A stretch of 43,051 bases of DNA from Rubrobacter sp. Its GTDB lineage: Bacteria > Actinomycetota > Rubrobacteria > Rubrobacterales > Rubrobacteraceae. The position numbers and the translations under genes are program-made. Each line of letters opens with the position of its first letter. The stretch's first letter is position 1. The stretch lies in contig JACCWD010000133.1 of the NCBI GenBank assembly GCA_013697825.1, forward strand, positions 1 to 43,051, written 5' to 3'. The notes beneath the pieces were generated by a model. That model was not told the DNA's origin, ran no database searches, and was given only the letters and a program-made list of their open reading frames with translations. Below, one piece after another: positions 1 through 8,275 of this stretch.

Positions 1-93
1 CCCATTCACCCACGAGTATCCAGCGTCGCCGTACCGCAGTCCCGACTACTAATTAGTAGGGCGGGCCGGGACGGCGACATCCGGTCCGCCTAA
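1..93 (+). CDS. ilvB leader peptide (partial, 5' end outside window)
   Basis: A frame open from the first base of the window to TAA at 91-93 reads ..RVSSVAVPQSRLLISRAG.. and is rich in branched-chain codons. It has three Val codons (16-18, 25-27, 31-33) and the run CTA CTA ATT (Leu Leu Ile) at 46-54. CTA and ATT are unusual in this sequence, where genes mostly use CTC and ATC. The run sits exactly in a palindrome (46-59). A short Leu/Ile/Val-rich frame ahead of acetolactate synthase is the classic arrangement of actinobacterial ilvB attenuators. The start codon is not visible, so length and translation are inferred. Confidence 0.5.
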   Translation, partial: PIHPRVSSVAVPQSRLLISRAGRDGDIRSA

Positions 94-148
94 AGCCGAA
101 GGCGGGATACACTCCCCATCCTCCGGCAAAGGCTTTCTCTTTACTTTT
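23..148 (+). promoter_or_regulatory. Candidate attenuator ahead of ilvB
   Basis: Several mutually exclusive helices can be drawn. GTCGCCG 25-31 pairs with CGGCGAC 72-78, extended by TCCCG 40-44 with CGGGA 67-71. GGCGGGCC 60-67 pairs with GGTCCGCC 83-90 (one G-U). Positions 85-91 pair with 100-106. AAAGCC 92-97 pairs with GGCTTT 131-136 and is followed by the T-rich run 134-148, like an intrinsic terminator. A ribosome stalled on the Leu/Ile codons at 46-54 would cover the 5' parts of the early helices. Pairings are read directly; the regulatory role is inferred. Confidence 0.45.
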
Positions 149-170
149 GACTTTGGAAGGATGGAACATC

Positions 171-1898
171 GTGGAGAACACCGCGCACAAGGCCGACTTC
201 GACGCATTCGATCACACCCCCGCCATCGAGTACAAACCCCGCACCGGAAGCGAGGCGATGTGCGAAGCCCTCCTCGACGAAGGCGTCGAACACATGTTCG
301 GGTATCCGGGGGGCGCGATCATGCCTTTCTACGACGCTCTCCCGGACTACCCACTCAAACACGTTCTCACCCGCCACGAACAGGCGGCGGCGCACGCGGC
401 GGACGGATACGCGAGGGCGACCGGAGAGGTCGGGGTCTGCGTCGCAACGAGCGGCCCCGGAGCCACGAACCTCGTAACCGGCCTCGCCACCGCGATGATG
501 GACTCCGTCCCGATGGTCGCCATCACCGGACAAGTCGGGCGGCCCGCGATGGGCAAGGACTCCTTTCAAGAAACGAACGTCATGGGGATGGCGTTGCCTT
601 TCACGAAGCATTCGTTCCTCGTCGAAGATCCGGACGAGCTTTATCCGACGATCCGGCGCGCGTTCCAGATCGCCCGCTCCGGTCGTCCCGGCCCCGTCCT
701 CGTCGACATCCCGAAGGACGTTCAGTTCGCCGCATGCAACGACAACGGGTACCGCCGTCTCCGCGAGGCCGAGCCGCCCGTCGCCGGGCCGGGCCTCGAA
801 GCCGCCGCGCTCCTTCTCAAAAAAGCGAAGAAGCCGATTATTTTGGCTGGACACGGCATCACCCTTTCGGGGGCGGAGCGCGAACTCATCCGGCTCGCCG
901 AGAAGACCGGAACCCCGGTGGTGACGACGCTCCTCGGGCTTTCGGCGATACCGAACGACCATCCGCTCTATATCGGGTGGCCGGGGATGCACGGACAGGC
1001 GAGCGTGAACCGGGCGATCGACAAATGCGACCTCCTCTTCGCGGTCGGGATGCGCTTCGACGACCGAATCACCGGAAACGCCGAGAAGTTCGCCCCGAAC
1101 GCGAAGGTCATCCACATCGACGTCGATCCTTCGGAACTCGGCAAAGTCGTGAAACCGACCGTCGGCATCGCCGCCGACGCGAGGGACGCGATGCGCGGCG
1201 TCCTCGCCCACCTCCACGAAGTCGAAGACAATTGCGCCGACTGGCGGGCGGAGATCCGGAAGAGTCAAGAACCGGAGAAGATGCACGAAGAAACGGCTCG
1301 TCCCGAATACGGCCCGATCCGGATAATGGACGCGATCAAAGCCATCGCGGGCGAGGAAGTCCGGCTCGTCACCGATGTCGGACAGCATCAAATGTGGTCG
1401 GCGCAATTTTTCAAGTTCACGAAGAAGAACAGCCACATTACGAGCGGTGGACTCGGGACAATGGGATTCGCGCTTCCGGCGGCGATGGGGGTGGCGTTCG
1501 CGTACCCCGACGAGCCGGTGTGGGTCGTGGCGGGGGACGGCGGCATTCAGATGAACATTCAGGAACTCGCCACGATCCGGGACATGGGACTGAATATAAA
1601 GGTCGCCATTCTCAACAACGGATACCTCGGGATGGTGCGCCAGTGGCAGCAATTCTTCCACAACCGCCGCTATTCCTCGACGCCTATGACCGGCCCAGAC
1701 TATGAGATATTCGCGGCGGCGTATGGCCTCGCCGGGAAGACGGTCCATCCGGGCGGCGACATCGAGGAGGCGGTGAAGTGGGCGAACGAGACCGAAGGCT
1801 TCGCCATCGTAGACTTCCACATCGACTCCGAGGCGAACGTGTATCCCATGATCCCCTCGGGAATGAGCGTCGCCGAGATGATCGAAGAGCATGTCTGA
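171..1898 (+). CDS. ilvB: Acetolactate synthase large subunit (IlvB)
   Basis: Thiamine-diphosphate enzyme condensing pyruvate with pyruvate or 2-oxobutyrate, the first common step of valine, leucine and isoleucine synthesis. About 575 residues, full family length. The N-terminal domain has the catalytic glutamate in RHEQAAAHAADGYA. The C-terminal ThDP-binding motif runs from GDGG to NN (GDGGIQMNIQEL, then ILNNGYLGMVRQWQ). The frame is open from TTG at 147, but GTG at 171 follows GGAAGG (155-160) by ten bases and is the better start. The gene overlaps ilvN by 8 bp, so the two subunits are probably translationally coupled. Expression is probably set by the attenuator-like leader just upstream. 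Confidence 0.95.
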   Translation: MENTAHKADFDAFDHTPAIEYKPRTGSEAMCEALLDEGVEHMFGYPGGAIMPFYDALPDYPLKHVLTRHEQAAAHAADGYARATGEVGVCVATSGPGATNLVTGLATAMMDSVPMVAITGQVGRPAMGKDSFQETNVMGMALPFTKHSFLVEDPDELYPTIRRAFQIARSGRPGPVLVDIPKDVQFAACNDNGYRRLREAEPPVAGPGLEAAALLLKKAKKPIILAGHGITLSGAERELIRLAEKTGTPVVTTLLGLSAIPNDHPLYIGWPGMHGQASVNRAIDKCDLLFAVGMRFDDRITGNAEKFAPNAKVIHIDVDPSELGKVVKPTVGIAADARDAMRGVLAHLHEVEDNCADWRAEIRKSQEPEKMHEETARPEYGPIRIMDAIKAIAGEEVRLVTDVGQHQMWSAQFFKFTKKNSHITSGGLGTMGFALPAAMGVAFAYPDEPVWVVAGDGGIQMNIQELATIRDMGLNIKVAILNNGYLGMVRQWQQFFHNRRYSSTPMTGPDYEIFAAAYGLAGKTVHPGGDIEEAVKWANETEGFAIVDFHIDSEANVYPMIPSGMSVAEMIEEHV

Positions 1899-2133
1899 GG
1901 CGACGAGTTCGACGGTGGCGGTCGAAGCGCGCATGGCGGGCGGCATATACGCCCTCAATCGCTTCCTCATGACGCTCCAAAACAAGCGCATGCCCGTCAA
2001 AAGCCTCGATGTGAACATGGACGAGTCCGAGACGAAGGCGACGATACTCCTCGGCTGTCCGCGCGAGACGGCGCGGAGGTACATGTCGCTCCTCGAAATC
2101 CTCGAAGATGTGCATGAGGTGTGGGAATCTTGA
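1891..2133 (+). CDS. ilvN: Acetolactate synthase small subunit, short ACT-only form
   Basis: An 80-residue protein whose ATG lies inside the end of ilvB (8-bp overlap). The segment MAGGIYALNRFLMTLQNKR followed by a second beta-alpha-beta unit resembles a single ACT domain. Typical IlvN/IlvH subunits are about 160-170 residues, with an ACT domain plus a C-terminal domain; this one stops after the ACT domain and is closer in size to E. coli IlvM (about 87). The position and overlap make the small-subunit role likely. Whether it confers valine feedback inhibition is unknown. No frameshifted continuation was seen: the stop runs straight into a palindromic repeat. Confidence 0.75.
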   Translation: MSEATSSTVAVEARMAGGIYALNRFLMTLQNKRMPVKSLDVNMDESETKATILLGCPRETARRYMSLLEILEDVHEVWES

Positions 2134-2206
2134 GAGTGAGTAGTGAAATAGTGGGTAGTGAGTCGAGAAAATACTATTCACTACCTCACCACCCACTACT
2201 CACCCG
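2134..2206. repeat. Palindromic repeat directly after ilvN
   Basis: A long imperfect inverted repeat begins one base after the ilvN stop. GTGAGTAGTG (2136-2145) pairs with CACTACTCAC (2194-2203), and inner copies of the same GTAGTG/CACTAC words give alternative stems. It is low-complexity and much less GC-rich than the genes. It may act as a terminator or 3' RNA-stabilising hairpin between ilvN and ilvC. It lacks the GCGAAGCG block of the other palindromes in this window. Confidence 0.75.
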
Positions 2207-2226
2207 GCAACAACATCACGCCCTGA

Positions 2227-3285
<1,059 letters not shown>

Positions 3286-3297
3286 GGAGGCAATGCC

Positions 3298-4254
3298 ATG
3301 ACACGAAAAGCATTCACCGTCTCGGACTCGGAGTGGGCATACCATGATGGCGAGTTCACGAAGGTCGGGGACATCCGCCTTTCCCCCGCCACCCACGCGC
3401 TTAATTACGGAACCGGTGTCTTCGAGGGCATCCGGGCGTACTGGAACGAGGGCAAAGGAACGCTTCAAGTTCTCAAGATGCGCGAGCATTACGAGCGCTT
3501 CGAGAAGTCGTGCAACGTCCTCAACATAGATTTGGGACACTCCGTCGAGGAGCTTTGCGACATCACCCTCGACATTCTGAAAAGGAACGCTCCACGAGTG
3601 GACACGTACGTCCGTCCGCTCGCATATAAAAGCGCCACGTCCATCGGCGTGAAGCTCGAGCATCCGGCGACGCTCTCCATTTTCACGGCCCCGATGGGGG
3701 ATTATGTGGAACTCACCGGGCTTCGGTGCGCGGTCTCCTCGTGGCGGCGGACGCCGGACAATGCGATCCCCGCTCGGGCGAAGCTCACGGGATCGTATTT
3801 GAACACGGCCCTCGCGGTGGACGCGGCGCACAAGGCCGGGTACGACGAGGCCATATTCCTCACGCAAGAAGGCTTCGTCTCCGAGGCGAGCGCGGCGAAC
3901 ATCTTCCTCCTTCGCAAAGGGAGACTCCTCACCCCGCCCCCGACCGCCGACATCCTCGAAGGCATCACGCGAGACGCCGTCATGGAGATGGCAAAGGAGG
4001 AACTCGGCCTCGACACCAAGGAGCGCGACATCGGGAGGACGGAACTTTACGCCTCGGACGAGGTTTTCCTCACGGGTACAGGGTTCCAGATCGCCCCCGT
4101 CGTCGAGATCGACAACCGGAAGATCGGGGCCGGAACGGTCGGCCCGATGGCGGAAAGTCTCCAAGAATTGTATTTCAAGGCGGCTCGGGGCGAGTGGGAC
4201 AAATACGATTCGTGGACGCACCCGATCGAGGTCGCCGAGCGGATGGTCGGATAA
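3298..4254 (+). CDS. ilvE: Branched-chain amino acid aminotransferase (IlvE)
   Basis: Fold-type IV PLP aminotransferase doing the last step of valine, leucine and isoleucine synthesis. It has 318 residues, near the usual length. The Schiff-base lysine is probably the K of RAKLTGSYLNT. The cofactor glutamate lies in GFVSEASAANIFLL, and the LTGTGFQIAPV segment near the C terminus matches the phosphate-side loop. AAGGAGG precedes the ATG with good spacing. It is the third gene of the ilvC-ilvE unit. A 174-bp gap with a structured leader separates it from leuA, so leuA is probably regulated separately. Confidence 0.93.
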   Translation: MTRKAFTVSDSEWAYHDGEFTKVGDIRLSPATHALNYGTGVFEGIRAYWNEGKGTLQVLKMREHYERFEKSCNVLNIDLGHSVEELCDITLDILKRNAPRVDTYVRPLAYKSATSIGVKLEHPATLSIFTAPMGDYVELTGLRCAVSSWRRTPDNAIPARAKLTGSYLNTALAVDAAHKAGYDEAIFLTQEGFVSEASAANIFLLRKGRLLTPPPTADILEGITRDAVMEMAKEELGLDTKERDIGRTELYASDEVFLTGTGFQIAPVVEIDNRKIGAGTVGPMAESLQELYFKAARGEWDKYDSWTHPIEVAERMVG

Positions 4255-4274
4255 ACGGTTAAGATAAAGGTAGT

Positions 4275-4346
4275 TTGAACTTCTCTCACCAAATCCTACG
4301 ACTAGCGAAGGTGGCCTCCGGGCGAATTATCCGTCCCGGTCGCTGA
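4275..4346 (+). CDS. Candidate leuA leader peptide
   Basis: A 23-codon frame starting TTG (4275) after AAAGG (4266-4270) and ending TGA (4344-4346). It reads MNFSHQILRLAKVASGR.. and contains ATC CTA CGA CTA at 4293-4304. CTA leucine codons are scarce in the neighbouring genes, which use CTC. The stop codon falls in the loop region of the downstream hairpin. A leader frame with rare Leu codons directly before leuA is the pattern described for actinobacterial leucine attenuation. The weak TTG start and modest Leu content leave real doubt. Confidence 0.4.
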   Translation: MNFSHQILRLAKVASGRIIRPGR

Positions 4347-4389
4347 GATCGAGCGCCGGGACACCGGGCCACCGATTACCCTTCTTTTT
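4310..4389 (+). promoter_or_regulatory. Structured leader of leuA with alternative pairings
   Basis: Outer helix GGTGGCC 4310-4316 pairs with GGCCACC 4367-4373. Inside it, GTCCCGG-CGCT (4333-4344) pairs with AGCG-CCGGGAC (4352-4362). CCGGG 4318-4322 can instead take CCCGG 4335-4339, which is exclusive of the inner hairpin. A T-rich run (4381-4389) follows. A ribosome halted at the CTA codons (4296-4304) would mask 4310-4316 and break the outer helix. The conserved T-box TGG-ACCGCG motif is absent and the leader is too short for a canonical T-box. Attenuation is inferred. Confidence 0.5.
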
Positions 4390-4428
4390 CGGATTCGCGC
4401 CAAACCACGTAGGAAGGAAGAGAGACAC

Positions 4429-5961
4429 ATGGGTTACGTCCAGATATTCGACACCACCCTCCGCGACGGAGAACAGTCCCCCGGAATTTCACTCTCCGTC
4501 GAGGAGAAAGTAGAAATCGCCCACCAACTCGCCCGCCTCAAGGTGGACGTCATCGAGGCGGGGTTCCCGATCACCTCCGAAGGAGACTTCGAGTCCGTAT
4601 CCCGTATCGCGGGCGAGGTACGCGGCCCGACCGTCGCCGGACTCGCCCGCGTATACCCCGAGGACATCGAACGCGCATGGGAAGCCGTGAAATGGGCCGA
4701 CCGCCCGCGCATCCACACCTTCGTCGGAACCTCCGACCTCCACATCGAACACCAAATGCGCTCGAATAAAAAGGATGTCCTCGAATGGGCGAGGGAAGGC
4801 GTGAGACTCTCGAAGAGCTTCGCCCCCGAGGTCGAGTTCTCCCCCATGGACGCGACGCGGACGGACATCGGGTACCTCTCGGAGATCGTCGCGGCGGCGG
4901 TCGAGGCCGGAGCCGACGTTGTGAACATCGCGGACACGGTGGGGTATACGACCCCGGTGGAATTCAAGAAATTCCTCGAAGAACTCGCGGAGCGGGTTCC
5001 GGGACTCAAAGACATCGTCCTCTCGGTGCATTGCCACGACGACCTCGGGATGGCGGTGGCGAACTCGCTCGCGGGGGTGGAAGTCGGGGCGCGGCAGATC
5101 GAAGTCGCCATAAACGGCATCGGCGAGCGGGCCGGGAACGCCTCGCTCGAAGAGGTCGTCATGGCGCTTCGCACGCGAGGGGATTTCTATGACACCGAGA
5201 TCGGGGTGGACACGCGGCAGCTCGCGAACACTTCGCGCATGATCTCGAACATCACCGGATACGAAGTCCCGCCGAACAAAGCCATCGTCGGTCGGAACGC
5301 CTTCCTCCACGAGTCGGGCATCCATCAAGACGGCGTCCTCAAAGACCGCCGCACGTTCGAGATCATGACGAAAGAGGACATCGGCCTCGAAGGCTCGAAC
5401 ATCTTCCTCGGAAAACACTCCGGTCGCCATGCCCTCAAAGAAGCCCTCGAAGAACTCGGATACACGCTCGAAGGCGACACATTGAAGCGGGCTTTCGTCC
5501 GGTTCAAAGAACTCGCGGACAGCAAAAAAAGCGTCTCGGCGGCGGATCTCGAAGCCATCGCCGCCGACGAGGTCGGCTCCTTCGAGGGTAAATTCGTCCT
5601 CGACTCCTTCCGCGTCGTCGCCGCGACGGGCCGCCAAAGCCGGGCCGCCGTCACCATTTCCCACAACGAGAACGGCACATACGAGGCCGAGGCCGAGGGC
5701 GAAGGCCCGGTGGACGCGGTCTTCAAAGCCATTGACGCGGCGACGAGCATAAAAGGCCGCCTCACCGACTTCCGCATAGACGCGGTATCCGGCGGTAAAG
5801 ACGCCCTCGGCGAAGTCCGCGTTCAAGTTGAATTCGAGGGGAACGAGTACGCGGGACGCGGACTGAGCCAAGACGTGGTGGACGCCGCGGCGCGGGCGTA
5901 TGTGCGGGCGGTCAACGTGTACCTCTCGGGGGCGATAAAGGCTCCGCAGGTTACGCCGTAA
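4429..5961 (+). CDS. leuA: 2-isopropylmalate synthase (LeuA)
   Basis: Condenses acetyl-CoA with 2-oxoisovalerate, the committed and normally leucine-inhibited step of leucine synthesis. It has 510 residues. The HMGL-type TIM barrel starts with FDTTLRDGEQSPG. The metal-binding histidines are in SVHCHDDLGMAVANS and the substrate loop is GIGERAGNASLEE. The second half (about 380-510) is the LeuA dimer/regulatory domain that binds leucine. GGAAGGAAG (4412-4420) gives a clear start. Lacking the N-terminal extension of long actinobacterial LeuA, it is of the shorter bacterial type. Stop TAA overlaps a following ATG (TAATG). Confidence 0.94.
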   Translation: MGYVQIFDTTLRDGEQSPGISLSVEEKVEIAHQLARLKVDVIEAGFPITSEGDFESVSRIAGEVRGPTVAGLARVYPEDIERAWEAVKWADRPRIHTFVGTSDLHIEHQMRSNKKDVLEWAREGVRLSKSFAPEVEFSPMDATRTDIGYLSEIVAAAVEAGADVVNIADTVGYTTPVEFKKFLEELAERVPGLKDIVLSVHCHDDLGMAVANSLAGVEVGARQIEVAINGIGERAGNASLEEVVMALRTRGDFYDTEIGVDTRQLANTSRMISNITGYEVPPNKAIVGRNAFLHESGIHQDGVLKDRRTFEIMTKEDIGLEGSNIFLGKHSGRHALKEALEELGYTLEGDTLKRAFVRFKELADSKKSVSAADLEAIAADEVGSFEGKFVLDSFRVVAATGRQSRAAVTISHNENGTYEAEAEGEGPVDAVFKAIDAATSIKGRLTDFRIDAVSGGKDALGEVRVQVEFEGNEYAGRGLSQDVVDAAARAYVRAVNVYLSGAIKAPQVTP

Positions 5962-6281
5962 TGAAGGTCGGGAGTCGGGAGAATCTCGAACTCGAACGCG
6001 GCGGAGATGTCGGCGCGTTCGAGTTCGGTGTGAGATTTCCGAACGATGGAGCGATGGCTTTCCTCGGCGACGGAGAAGCCTCGATGCACCGCCGTGCCAT
6101 ACGGCATCCGGGCCGGATACTTCGCCTCTTTCGCCGTGCGAGGGATGGCGTGGCCGCTCCCTTCGGCGGTGAAAACCGAAAGCCGGGAATCGTCGCGCTC
6201 TCGGCCTCCGGTCGGCGGATACTCGCGCCTTCCCACCCGACGGACTCTCGCCGAACCCGACCGGGGCGACGGCATGTATGA
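5961..6281 (+). CDS. Possible small ORF coupled to leuA (doubtful)
   Basis: A 106-codon frame whose ATG overlaps the leuA stop (TAATG) and whose TGA overlaps the ATG at 6278 (ATGA). Such tiling is typical of real operons. The product is Arg/Gly-rich, matches no family I recognise, and becomes low-complexity in its second half. Inverted words GGGAGTCGGGAG (from about 5969) and CTCCCGACTCCC (from about 6352) bracket the stretch, so it may instead be a non-coding structured insertion between leuA and the next gene. No codon-position bias as strong as in the neighbouring genes was apparent. Confidence 0.22.
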   Translation: MKVGSRENLELERGGDVGAFEFGVRFPNDGAMAFLGDGEASMHRRAIRHPGRILRLFRRARDGVAAPFGGENRKPGIVALSASGRRILAPSHPTDSRRTRPGRRHV

Positions 6282-7096
6282 CCATCGCCCCCGAGCCTTC
6301 CCCGACCCCGTACGGGCGGTTCGCGAGCCGCCCCTTCCGAAGCGACGCGCACTCCCGACTCCCGGTTTTTCGAGTGGATAGCCCGGTGTACGAAAGGCTC
6401 GACGGGGCGGTTCCGGTTTCGTTTCCTTCCGTCATGGAAACCCTCGCCGGGGAGGTTCGACGCCACATCGAAGCGGGGCTTCCGGCGATGGCGGAGGTCT
6501 TCGATGTGGAGCCGCTCGAACTTTATGCGATCCTCGCCGCGGAGAGTGAATGGGACTCCGCTCCCCGCGACAATGAACGTCCATATCCTCCCGGATTCCC
6601 GTATTTCACTCGCTCGACCGATCCGCCGACGCTCGTGCTTCCCGAAAAGCTCTCATCGGCGATCCGGCCTCGCACCGAGGCCACACTCCCCCTCACCGTA
6701 TGGCACGAACTCGCACACGCTTTCATCCTCCGAAACCCCGTCGTAAAAACCCCCGCGTGGCTTCGGGAGTTCATCCCGCAAACCGCCTCGGCGGCGGTGG
6801 CGAAACGAGAAAGACTCCCGCTCGAAGAGCATTTCGGAGCGATGGATCGACCCGAATTCACCGCCCGTACGTTCCGAAGCCCGGCATCGGCGGAGGAGCA
6901 AATGGCCTTCCAAAACCTCCTCCTCCGCCTCGGCGCGGCGGCCATCGGGGAGTTCGGCGAGGGTTTTCTTCGCCGCCTCGTCCACGCACTGTGGAAAGAA
7001 GAGGACATCGTCGGCGAAGAGCGGGCGGAGGCGATGCTCGCGGAATCCCTCGGCGACGGGTGCGGAGCGTGGCTCGAAGGTCGGGAGGAGTTTTGA
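6278..7096 (+). CDS. Putative zinc metallopeptidase-like protein (HExxH)
   Basis: Up to 272 residues. The only recognisable motif is VWHELAHAFILRN, an HExxH zinc-binding helix about midway, preceded by a beta-strand-like PPTLVLPE. A third metal ligand may lie in the following helix (REFIPQTASAAVAKRE), but I cannot fix it. There is no signal peptide or transmembrane stretch, so it is likely cytoplasmic. The family is unknown to me. The start is uncertain: ATG 6278 gives the ATGA overlap but an unusual Pro/Arg-rich N terminus, while GTG 6374 or ATG 6434 would remove it. A link to leucine synthesis is only positional. Confidence 0.6.
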   Translation: MTIAPEPSPTPYGRFASRPFRSDAHSRLPVFRVDSPVYERLDGAVPVSFPSVMETLAGEVRRHIEAGLPAMAEVFDVEPLELYAILAAESEWDSAPRDNERPYPPGFPYFTRSTDPPTLVLPEKLSSAIRPRTEATLPLTVWHELAHAFILRNPVVKTPAWLREFIPQTASAAVAKRERLPLEEHFGAMDRPEFTARTFRSPASAEEQMAFQNLLLRLGAAAIGEFGEGFLRRLVHALWKEEDIVGEERAEAMLAESLGDGCGAWLEGREEF

Positions 7097-7178
7097 GTCG
7101 CTTCGCGACCGTTCTTGGTTCTTGGTTTTTAGTTTTTAGCCAAGAACCAAGAACTAAAAACCAAGAACTAAAAACCCG
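7097..7178. repeat. AT-rich palindrome with GCGAAGCG-type block (copy A)
   Basis: Begins at the base after the stop of the HExxH gene. A GC block GTCGCTTCGCGAC (7097-7109) is followed by a hairpin built from GGTTCTT/TTTTTAG words. GTTCTTGGTTTTTAG (7118-7132) is exactly complementary to 7154-7168. It probably acts as a terminator or 3' RNA hairpin. Related copies lie at 13028-13064, 26743-26803 and 42839-42916. Confidence 0.85.
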
Positions 7179-7205
7179 TAACCACAACCCACAAGGAGAA
7201 TGAAC

Positions 7206-8273
7206 ATGCCAGACTCCTTCGACATCCTTCTTCTTCCCGGCGACGGCATCGGCCCCGAGGTCGTCGCCTCCGCCCGCGCCGTCATGGACGCGGCGGCGAA
7301 GCACTTCGGCGTGACTTTGAATTACGAGGAGCGACGAGTCGGGGCGGCGGCCATACGCGACGAGGGCGCGCCCGTCTCCGACGAGACGCTCGAACGGGCG
7401 AAAGCCTCCGACGCCATCCTCCTCGGGGCGGTCGGCGACCCCGAGTTCGACGGCGGGGACGTGAGGCCGGAAGCCGGGCTTCTCGCGCTTCGGAAGACGC
7501 TCGGGACTTTCGCCAATTTGCGCCCCGTCGCGGCTATACCCTCTCTCATCGAATGGTCGCCGCTGAAAAAGGAGATCGTCTCCGGCGTGGACGTCCTCAT
7601 CGTCCGGGAACTCACCGGGGGGGCGTACTTCGGGGAGAAGGTCGAGGGGTTCGAGTACGCGAGCGACCAAAGCGTGTACACGAAAGACGAGGTCGTCCGG
7701 GTGGCGCGCGTCGCCTTCGACGCGGCGAAGCGGAGGAAGCGGCGCGTAACGTCCGTTGACAAGGCGAACGTCATGGCGACGGGAAGGATGTGGCGGAAAG
7801 TCGTCGCCGAAGTCGCCGAAGAATACCCCGACGTCGAGCTCGACCACGCGCTCGCGGATTCGACGGCGATGCACCTCATCACGGACCCGAGCCGCTTCGA
7901 TGTCATCGTCACCGACAATCTCTTCGGGGACATGCTCTCCGACGAGGCCGCCGTGCTTCCGGGTTCGATGGGGATGCTCCCGAGCGCGAGCCTCGGAGAG
8001 CCGGGTTCTCCGGGAATCTTCGAGCCGGTGCATGGGAGCGCGCCGGACATCGCGGGGAAAGGGATCTCGAACCCATACGCCACCATACTTTCGGCGGCGA
8101 TGATGTTCCGCCACGGCCTCGGTCGCCCGGACATCGCGGGAGCCATCGAGCAAGGAGTATCGGCGGCGATGGAGGCGAAGTATCTCACCGGGGATCTCGG
8201 CGGGGAAAAGACGACGGAGGAAGTCACGAAAGCCGTGAGCCAATGGGTCGTGGCGGGGGAAGGAGTCGCGTAA
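7206..8273 (+). CDS. leuB: 3-isopropylmalate dehydrogenase (LeuB)
   Basis: NAD- and Mg-dependent oxidative decarboxylation of 3-isopropylmalate; in the citramalate route the same enzyme acts on 3-methylmalate. About 355 residues. The N terminus has LLPGDGIGPEV. Mg-binding aspartates are in VIVTDNLFGDMLSDEA. The adenine-site region GSMGMLPSASLG and FEPVHGSAPDIAGKG are intact. The ATG at 7206 is seven bases after AAGGAG (7193-7198) and is preferred to the ATG at 7200, only one base after it. cimA starts 2 bp after the stop. leuC and leuD are not in the window. Confidence 0.95.
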   Translation: MPDSFDILLLPGDGIGPEVVASARAVMDAAAKHFGVTLNYEERRVGAAAIRDEGAPVSDETLERAKASDAILLGAVGDPEFDGGDVRPEAGLLALRKTLGTFANLRPVAAIPSLIEWSPLKKEIVSGVDVLIVRELTGGAYFGEKVEGFEYASDQSVYTKDEVVRVARVAFDAAKRRKRRVTSVDKANVMATGRMWRKVVAEVAEEYPDVELDHALADSTAMHLITDPSRFDVIVTDNLFGDMLSDEAAVLPGSMGMLPSASLGEPGSPGIFEPVHGSAPDIAGKGISNPYATILSAAMMFRHGLGRPDIAGAIEQGVSAAMEAKYLTGDLGGEKTTEEVTKAVSQWVVAGEGVA

Positions 8274-8275
8274 AC

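Noticed and set aside
141-2084. 647-codon antisense frame across ilvB
   Set aside because: It is the mirror of ilvB's codon bias: Arg/Asp/His-rich, no family motifs, no ribosome site. Similar long antisense frames over leuA, leuB, metH, the YitJ-like gene, rlmI, the terpene synthase and the GGDEF-EAL gene were rejected for the same reason.
4275-4428. T-box riboswitch upstream of leuA
   Set aside because: No TGG-ACCGCG antiterminator motif, and the leader is too short for specifier and antiterminator domains.
7097-7178. CRISPR-like or satellite repeat
   Set aside because: Short words recur within one hairpin, without constant repeats and unique spacers; the other copies are isolated at stop codons.
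7790-8275. 5' extension of the cimA frame through leuB
   Set aside because: The extension overlaps leuB in another frame and is Arg-rich. ATG 8276 has a ribosome site and gives the normal CimA length.
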